Position numbers and translations under genes: made by a program. DNA of 64,000 nt from Amycolatopsis sp. CA-230715. GTDB lineage: Bacteria; Actinomycetota; Actinomycetes; Mycobacteriales; Pseudonocardiaceae. The notes under the pieces were generated by a model. That model was not told where the DNA came from and searched no databases. It saw nothing but the letters and a program-made list of their open reading frames with translations. Position 1 is the first letter of the stretch, and each line of letters opens with the position of its first letter. Location of the stretch: the NCBI RefSeq assembly GCF_018736145.1, contig NZ_CP059997.1:9919501-9983500 (forward strand). The letters run 5' to 3'. Positions 58,654-64,000 of this stretch are shown here, one piece after another.

Positions 58654-59007
58654 TCACTCGGTTGAACGCAACCGATCATCCCAGCAGCAGTGGCCAACCC
58701 ACCCGTGGCGATGCCGGTGCGCGGTCACCAGCAAGATCTGGCCTTCGCAGAACTTGCACATCCCCAACTCCACGTCGATGCCGTAGTCGTGCAGCACAGC
58801 AGCGATCTGTGCGTCGGAGGGATACTCGCCGAACGACTCGTGCTCGGTGAGCACGGCGTCGTCTCCCAGGCGAACCAGTTCGTACGATCGATCGACAAGG
58901 CTGTTCCAGACGAGTTCGCGAACGACATATTGCTGTTCCGAAACGGTGAACGGCTCATGGTCAATCTCGTGGACCACGACGCTGCCCGGGCGCGAGCTGT
59001 TTCCCAT
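58654..59007 (-). CDS. Small hypothetical protein with Cys motifs
   Basis: A 117-residue protein; the ATG at 59007 is preceded by GAAAGG. It contains SDAQIAAVLHDYGIDVELG and then CKFCEGQ and HRHRHGWVGHCCWDD, which could form a zinc site (C-x2-C, plus His and CC). No named family. It could be a nucleic-acid-binding adaptor. Confidence 0.6.
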   Translation of the reverse strand: MGNSSRPGSVVVHEIDHEPFTVSEQQYVVRELVWNSLVDRSYELVRLGDDAVLTEHESFGEYPSDAQIAAVLHDYGIDVELGMCKFCEGQILLVTAHRHRHGWVGHCCWDDRLRSTE

Positions 59008-59410
59008 GAGAATCGCCTTTCGAGTCGTTGCACAGCAGGGACATCGAGGCGCCCGCGATGCTGGTTCGTGCGTCGCCACAGCAGACTTGGGCTACCGCAT
59101 CAAGAGCACGGGCGTGGTCGAGCGAACTGTCTCCGCGCTGGCTGGGACGAAGCGGAACCTCATCGTCACGATCACGTCCGCGCGTGTACGTCGGCGACTG
59201 ATTGTTGAGGATTGTCGGATGGGAAGAGTGCAGCGAAGTGCCCGCCGGAACTGTCCTGGCATCGTCGCCTCTGGCGTCCACGTGCACCTCGTCTTCCCAT
59301 CTGGCCTTGTCCCACAGCGATTGGCGACCGTCGAGGCAATCCTGCAGCTTCGTGTTCGAAGTCAGCAGGTCGGCGGCAAAGATGGCGAGAACAGCTACGT
59401 TCGTGACCAC
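58961..59410 (-). CDS. Possible small hypothetical protein
   Basis: A 149-codon minus-strand frame with GTG start. The first 65 residues look coding (NVAVLAIFAADLLTSNTKL, then an acidic stretch), but the rest is low-complexity and overlaps the neighbouring gene by 47 bp. Accept only as a candidate. Confidence 0.3.
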   Translation of the reverse strand: MVTNVAVLAIFAADLLTSNTKLQDCLDGRQSLWDKARWEDEVHVDARGDDARTVPAGTSLHSSHPTILNNQSPTYTRGRDRDDEVPLRPSQRGDSSLDHARALDAVAQVCCGDARTSIAGASMSLLCNDSKGDSHGKQLAPGQRRGPRD

Positions 59411-59503
59411 GTCCTACGTGATCTTCGCGGCATGCTGGACGCGGGCTCGAGCGTTCACGGTCCTGTTCGTCGCGACCGACACCACGCTCGGATGCTTGGC
59501 CAG

Positions 59504-59752
59504 TCAGTGGCGGGACTCGCTGGCGCGGCCGATGCCGGCGAGGTCACGCCCCACGAAACAGGTCTCGCGGTGCGGCGGAAGCTTTTCGACGGCACTACCG
59601 TTCCAGCACTTGCGGCACATCCGGCACGCCCCGATTCCCGTCTCGGCCCGAACCATGCCGATCAGCTCGATGTCGTGCAGGCTGATCACGTGCGGCAACG
59701 CCGTGATGACCTGACTTATCCGTGCACGCGGCTCCGGTTCTTCTGGTAGCAC
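59504..59752 (-). CDS. Small cysteine-containing protein
   Basis: An 82-residue protein with GTG start. It has CRMCRKCWNG and a later HRETCF, a pattern that suggests zinc binding similar to small zinc-ribbon proteins. The ribosome binding site is weak. Confidence 0.5.
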   Translation of the reverse strand: MLPEEPEPRARISQVITALPHVISLHDIELIGMVRAETGIGACRMCRKCWNGSAVEKLPPHRETCFVGRDLAGIGRASESRH

Positions 59753-59852
59753 ACCGGAACAGCCTGGCTACCCCTCGATGCCACATGCACGGCCGCGTGA
59801 CGAGTCCGGGACGCGGGTTGTAGCGTTCCGTAGTCGGCCTTCACGGGCAGAA

Positions 59853-60197
59853 TCAGAAACTCGCGTGCCATCTCTCCGCCGCCTCCAATGCCTGAAGCAT
59901 CGCTGCGTTGCTTTCGTGCACGTGCTTGAAGTGCGAACCGGACTCAGGCTTCTGGCCTGGCTTGTACACGACCTCGGCCAGGCGCGGTGCGCAGTACAGC
60001 CCGTCCGCGTCGCCCTGTGCCTCGCACGTGACGCACACCCACGACTCGTCGCCACTAAGCGTCACCAGATGCACTTCGTGTCCGGCGTCCGCATCACGCG
60101 TCACCACGAACTGGCCTCGGTGGCGAATTTCGTCGATCGCGAGAATCTCGCGCAGTCTCGTGATCGCGCCCTGCTCGAATCGTTGCGCCAATCGCAT
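59853..60197 (-). CDS. Small hypothetical protein with CxxC
   Basis: A 114-residue protein; the ATG at 60197 follows AAGGTGA. The pattern is strand-rich (GQFVVTRDADAGHEVHLVTL) with VCVTCEAQ and LYC, then a helical tail. The likely metal site is C-x2-C with another Cys. Role unknown. Confidence 0.6.
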   Translation of the reverse strand: MRLAQRFEQGAITRLREILAIDEIRHRGQFVVTRDADAGHEVHLVTLSGDESWVCVTCEAQGDADGLYCAPRLAEVVYKPGQKPESGSHFKHVHESNAAMLQALEAAERWHASF

Positions 60198-60223
60198 GTC
60201 AGATCACCTTAGGTTTCGTGAAT

Positions 60224-60751
60224 TCAGAGGATGTTGAGATGGCGCCAGGTGACGGGCCGGATGCGTAACCATCCAGTGTCCGCGTACGAAGCGGCGAGGT
60301 TGCCGTGGTCAGTGATGACTCGATAACCGGCGAGCCACACCGCGAACCACGGTTCGGCCGCGGCACCCTGACGGGCCGCTGCGTCCGGCGCGGACAGCAT
60401 GTTCGTGTCCAATCGCGGAGGCGCCGAGCGGTAATGCTCTAAACGTCCGGCGACCATCGGGCACGCCTTGCTGGTGTATTCCGCACACCACGGATGAAGG
60501 GCAGGCTCGCTCGAGCACCTGCGGGGAAGATCGGACAGTCGCATCAACAGCACGGCACGGTGCTCAAGTGGTCTCCCGCATACTCCGCACCACCGGTTGA
60601 GTAATGCGCGACCCATCCGATCGCGGTCGACCGAGCCGAAGAGGTCTCGACCGTCGGCCGTGCGGGGCGTGATCCAGGGCACGATCAGTTCGCCCTGTGT
60701 CGGGAGGTGGCGTAGCGACAACGGGATCGGGGGCACAACGGGGTCAGTCAT
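60224..60751 (-). CDS. Hypothetical zinc-binding protein of actinobacterial elements
   Basis: A 175-residue protein; the ATG at 60751 has an AGGAG site. The pattern CGVCGRPL ... HPWCAEYTSKACPMVAG is one seen in many Streptomyces and actinophage small proteins and suggests two zinc-binding knuckles. It includes a conserved GWLRIRPVTWRH ending. Function unknown. Confidence 0.7.
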   Translation of the reverse strand: MTDPVVPPIPLSLRHLPTQGELIVPWITPRTADGRDLFGSVDRDRMGRALLNRWCGVCGRPLEHRAVLLMRLSDLPRRCSSEPALHPWCAEYTSKACPMVAGRLEHYRSAPPRLDTNMLSAPDAAARQGAAAEPWFAVWLAGYRVITDHGNLAASYADTGWLRIRPVTWRHLNIL

Positions 60752-60936
60752 CGTCGTTGCTCCTGTGTGGACGTGTCTCAAGTCGCGCGGATGGGCATGC
60801 CTGTGCCAGGCCGCGACGGTGAAGGTCGGCAGAGAGCGGTGGCATGTGCGCCCGGTGATGCTGGCCGGAAGACCGCAACGGTGGCGCGGTTGCCTTGACT
60901 CGCCTTACGGGACTGCGATGTTCAAAACGGGCGCAA

Positions 60937-61341
60937 CTACTCGTGCCCTGTCCACCCGCGGGCGCCATCCTCGGGCCCCGACACGCGATCGTCACCGGGG
61001 TGTTGAGCCGCGAGCCAACCGCCGGTGCGGCGGCGTGCCAGAACAGGCTGTTCGTCACGGACGACGAACAGGGCACCGAATCCCCCGTCGTTCTCGTCGA
61101 TCAGGTAGACGTCGTATGCCAGCGCGTGTTTCGTGCACAGGACCAGGTGGTGGCCGTGTCGCCAGTCGCCGCGTAACCGGGCGATCCGTGGACAACACGG
61201 CGTGATCACGTCGAGGCATCCACCGGGCGCATCTTCGGTGTATCGGCGGACCCGCACACCGGGGACAAGCCGGCTGCGACCGACATGCTCGGTGGCGCCA
61301 TAGATGACGGGTACGTTGGTATCGCTGCGAAACTCGGGCAT
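60937..61341 (-). CDS. Hypothetical protein
   Basis: A 134-residue protein; the ATG at 61341 has GAGGAG. Strand-rich, with CLDVITPCCPR and HLVLCTKHALAYDVYLID, Cys-rich without a clear motif. It may be related to the zinc-binding neighbours. Confidence 0.6.
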   Translation of the reverse strand: MPEFRSDTNVPVIYGATEHVGRSRLVPGVRVRRYTEDAPGGCLDVITPCCPRIARLRGDWRHGHHLVLCTKHALAYDVYLIDENDGGFGALFVVRDEQPVLARRRTGGWLAAQHPGDDRVSGPEDGARGWTGHE

Positions 61342-61580
61342 ACCGAAGCTCCTCAAGCCTGTGCTGGTGCGCTGGAAGGCCGGGGATGGGCATCGAGTTG
61401 CCGTGGGATGGCGCATTCGTGACCCGACCGCGAACGTCCCAAGCGAATAGGGTTGCCAGCCAGTTGCATAGTGACGTTCGGGACTCGCGTACGCGGCGGG
61501 GCGATGCCGCCTTCGCAGTTCTACGTGGTGACCCGCGGATCAGACTGGGTATGACAGCGCTGCTTTCCAGTCCGGAAGCA

Positions 61581-61799
61581 TCACACCGTTTGTCCCTTCT
61601 CAACAGCCTCCACAGCGCTCCGCAGGTCGTTGGTCAACGTCGCCAGCAACTTCAACGTCGCCAGCAACTCGGCTTCCTGATCCAAAGTAGACAGTACTGC
61701 GCGTCCCGCGATGAGCTGCTCATCGGAGTCATCTGGATCCGCGAAAATAGCCAGGTTCTCCTCCATGTCGCGCAGGTAATCCAGGAGGTCGTCGTGCAA
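61581..61799 (-). CDS. Small acidic hypothetical protein
   Basis: A 72-residue protein with a TTG start (an ATG at 61766 would shorten it). It is helical and acidic (EENLAIFADPDDSDEQLIAG, ELLATLKLLATLTNDLR). Possible small regulatory protein; nothing further can be said. Confidence 0.5.
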   Translation of the reverse strand: MHDDLLDYLRDMEENLAIFADPDDSDEQLIAGRAVLSTLDQEAELLATLKLLATLTNDLRSAVEAVEKGQTV

Positions 61800-62043
61800 C
61801 TCATCGACAACGCGGTCCTATTGCCTAGCGGAGGCGGGTTCGTTCATGTTGTTCCTGTCGTTGGGGTGCAGTCGGCACACGCGGATGATCACGAACCGTG
61901 CCTGACCAGTGGTGTGGGTTCCGGGGCCCAGCTTGTCTGGCTGGGGTATAGCAGCTATCGAGAAGGACGTGAGCCAGTCCCCCGGGCGCGGATGCCTCGC
62001 CAGCCCGGCGAGGCATCCGCGCCTGCGAGATCAGGAGCGCGGC

Positions 62044-64000
62044 TCAGGCGACCGATGCGGCGTGATCACGGTCGCTGCCCGGTCCTGACTCGGGGTCGTC
62101 ATCGGCCACGAGATCCGGGTCGATGCCCTGCGCCCGCTGAGCGTTCCTCGTGTCCCGCTCGGCCAGGGCGGTGACCAGCTGCTGGTAACTGCTCTCGATC
62201 GGCGCGTTCTTCGCGGTCCCATAGGACAAGATATACTCACTGTTCATCGCCCGAGTGAAAGCAACATAGAACATCCGCTTCGTTTCCTGGCTCATCCTCG
62301 TGTCCTCTTTGTACAGGACAACTACATTGTCGAACTCGAGACCTTTGGCGCCGTGGATCGTCGACACCACGAGGTCGGCCTTGGACTCAAGATTCTTCCG
62401 CTTGCGCTCCTGGTTGTTCCGCTTGTTCACGTTCAGCTTCTGCTGGTTCCGTGTGATCTCGAAGGACAGGAGGTTGTCGCGGAGCCGTTCGAAGAACTCC
62501 GTGGGATGCAGGGTCCCTTGCTTACACAGAATCAGCCACCCGTTGATGACGGAACTGTTCTCCGTCCACCACTGGGAGACGGTGCCGCGGATCGCCTTCG
62601 CGACTTCAACGCTGCCCGCGTTTTTCGTCAGCGCGTCCAGGTTGTCGAGGATCCCCTGGGAGACGACGAACGCCGCGTTGCCGGGCTGCACCTGCAGGAC
62701 ATCGTTCCAGAAGCACTTGATGTACTTCGAGAAGATGTCCGTGACATAGACCCGCTCGCTGACCAGGGACGCGACACGGCGATTCGGGTACACCTCCTCC
62801 AGCGTCTTCTCGATCACACCCACCTCGCGGCGCGAGTAAGCCAGGAACGCGACCTGCTCACCCCGATCGAGGCACGTGTCCACATAGTCGGGGATGACCG
62901 TGTTCCTGATGATCGAGTGGAGATCCTGGGTCACGAACCCTCTCAGTCTCGGGACGCCGTAGTACGCGAGCGTCACCTTGTCCTGGAAGGAATCCGCTGT
63001 CGGTGCGATCAGCGAGTTCGCCCGGAGCTGGATGTTCGCGATCTGGTTGGTCTCCAGTCCACCGAGCCCGACGTTGGCGAAGTCGAGGATCTCCTGGTTG
63101 CTCCGATAGTTCGTCGTGAGCTTGAAGGTCGCGAACACGCCGGACCGTTCCAACGTGTTGAGTGCCCGCGGGTTCGCCGAACGGAACTCATACAGCGTCT
63201 GTGACGCGTCACCCACGATGAAAAGCGCCTGGGCGTGCTTGATGACGTACTTCAACACGTAGATGAACTCGAAGACACTGTTGTCCTGCACCTCGTCGAT
63301 GATGAGGTACTTGGACTGCAGGTGTGCTGGCTCGTACATGTCGTCGATCCTCTGGTAGCAGATGATGATCTGCAGCTCCAGCGATGTTTGCTCGATGCGG
63401 TCGAGGAGAGCGATGACCTCGTCGAAATGGTATTCGACGAAGGTGTTCAATGCGGTAAACGCACCGGTCCTGTTCTGGTCCACCTCCACCAGATGGACGC
63501 GGAACTGGGCGGCGAACGAGTTGTTCGGGTAGAAGATGTCGATCGAGTTGATGATCGTGTCGATCGCCGAGACCTGGTGTGTCGGGTGATTCAGCGAATA
63601 GATGTCGATCAACATCTTCGCGATCGTCATCGAGCCGACACGCGGGTTCTTCTCCGTGATGTTGTCAGCCGCGGCGTTGGTAAATGACAGCACCGTGATG
63701 TCCTCCGCGGGTACGCCACAGGCCTCGAGGTAGTTGATGCGTTCGAGGATCACGGTCGACTTGCCGGTGCCCGCGCCCGCCTGGGTCATCACCAGCGGTT
63801 CGTGGGTGGTGAGCGCGTCGAGCTGCTGCTTGGAGAGGTGAGCGGGCAGCGCCGGAGGTGCCGCCGGACGCGCGGGGACGATCAGCTGGGCCTTCATCTG
63901 ATCGAGCTGGTCGAGGGTGTGGTTCATCAGCAGGCTCAGGTTCTGCTTCGACAGGGTCGCGGCGTGCTGCCCAGAGAAGGACTGGTTGAGCTGCTGGTGG
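62044..64000 (-). CDS. UvrD/Rep-type superfamily 1 helicase, 5' end probably beyond the window
   Basis: The frame is open from the right edge, so an ATG at 63927 is only one possible start. Helicase motifs in order: QAGAGTGKST (I), LIIDEVQDNS (II), VGDASQTLYEF (III), LTTNYRSN (IV), STIHGAKGLEFDNVV (V) and MFYVAFTRA (VI). The length from 63927 is 627 residues, smaller than UvrD (about 720), with short 1B/2B regions. It could unwind DNA during conjugation or replication, or act as a defence-associated helicase. A rather Asn/Ile-rich composition differs from its GC-rich neighbours, suggesting a separate origin. Confidence 0.9.
   Translation of the reverse strand, partial: HQQLNQSFSGQHAATLSKQNLSLLMNHTLDQLDQMKAQLIVPARPAAPPALPAHLSKQQLDALTTHEPLVMTQAGAGTGKSTVILERINYLEACGVPAEDITVLSFTNAAADNITEKNPRVGSMTIAKMLIDIYSLNHPTHQVSAIDTIINSIDIFYPNNSFAAQFRVHLVEVDQNRTGAFTALNTFVEYHFDEVIALLDRIEQTSLELQIIICYQRIDDMYEPAHLQSKYLIIDEVQDNSVFEFIYVLKYVIKHAQALFIVGDASQTLYEFRSANPRALNTLERSGVFATFKLTTNYRSNQEILDFANVGLGGLETNQIANIQLRANSLIAPTADSFQDKVTLAYYGVPRLRGFVTQDLHSIIRNTVIPDYVDTCLDRGEQVAFLAYSRREVGVIEKTLEEVYPNRRVASLVSERVYVTDIFSKYIKCFWNDVLQVQPGNAAFVVSQGILDNLDALTKNAGSVEVAKAIRGTVSQWWTENSSVINGWLILCKQGTLHPTEFFERLRDNLLSFEITRNQQKLNVNKRNNQERKRKNLESKADLVVSTIHGAKGLEFDNVVVLYKEDTRMSQETKRMFYVAFTRAMNSEYILSYGTAKNAPIESSYQQLVTALAERDTRNAQRAQGIDPDLVADDDPESGPGSDRDHAASVA

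Noticed and set aside
1..64000. CRISPR array guiding the Tn7-like module
   Set aside because: No regularly spaced identical repeats and no cas-like gene were seen anywhere in the window.

Overview
The window is G+C-rich DNA with actinobacterial features: GTG starts, actinobacterial-type -10 hexamers (TAGACT, TAGGGT), an apparently leaderless gene, AfsR-like and XRE regulators, and a Streptomyces/actinophage-like accessory gene repertoire. It reads as accessory DNA throughout, a large conjugative plasmid or integrative element plus a nested Tn7-like transposon. No core housekeeping locus (rRNA, ribosomal proteins, central metabolism) is visible. No sequence search could be run, so family names rest on motifs read by eye.

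Layout. (i) 1-1165: 3' end of an NB-ARC/TPR regulator. (ii) 1271-6178: a Tn7-like transposition module on the minus strand (TnsA-like endonuclease, D(35)E TnsB-like transposase, AAA+ TnsC/TniB, TniQ). It is bounded on the right by an array of about 20-bp TnsB-type repeats ending in ACA at 6178. (iii) 6.3-9.1 kb: tyrosine recombinase, an RNA ligase with an N-terminal DNA-binding-like extension, and an XRE repressor. (iv) 9.8-31 kb, plus strand: a conjugation region. It holds a two-TM VirB2-like protein, a membrane-tethered peptidoglycan hydrolase, four single-TM VirB8-like proteins, an HUH relaxase, a two-ring ClpB-like AAA+ unfoldase, a coiled-coil membrane protein and a VirD4-like coupling protein interrupted by a class 3 intein with a homing endonuclease. 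(v) 31.2-39.5 kb: an 1855-codon gene with the signature motifs of both catalytic RNA polymerase subunits, beta (GDK...HGNKGVIS) and beta-prime (DFDGD), in one chain. Two unknown genes and an HU-like protein follow, and a strong terminator closes the region. (vi) 39.6-45 kb, minus strand: toxin-antitoxin pair, macrodomain protein, TerD-like stress protein. (vii) 45.2-48.2 kb: an array of 28 tRNA genes, all on the minus strand, covering all 20 amino acids, with tRNA remnants. (viii) 48.3-61.8 kb, minus strand: small phage/plasmid-type genes, among them an N6-methylase-like protein without NPPY, a membrane-anchored HNH protein and a DprA/Smf protein. (ix) 62 kb to the right edge: a UvrD/Rep-type helicase.

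Interpretation (inference). The most striking content is a set of genes for element-autonomous gene expression: its own single-chain multisubunit-type RNA polymerase, a full-amino-acid tRNA array, an RNA ligase and an HU-like protein. Recurrent TTATCGACTGGT-like motifs occur in the intergenic regions ahead of the conjugation operons and the polymerase gene. They are candidate promoter or operator elements for this system. Such an element could express its transfer genes independently of host polymerase specificity and could resist host tRNA-depleting defences.
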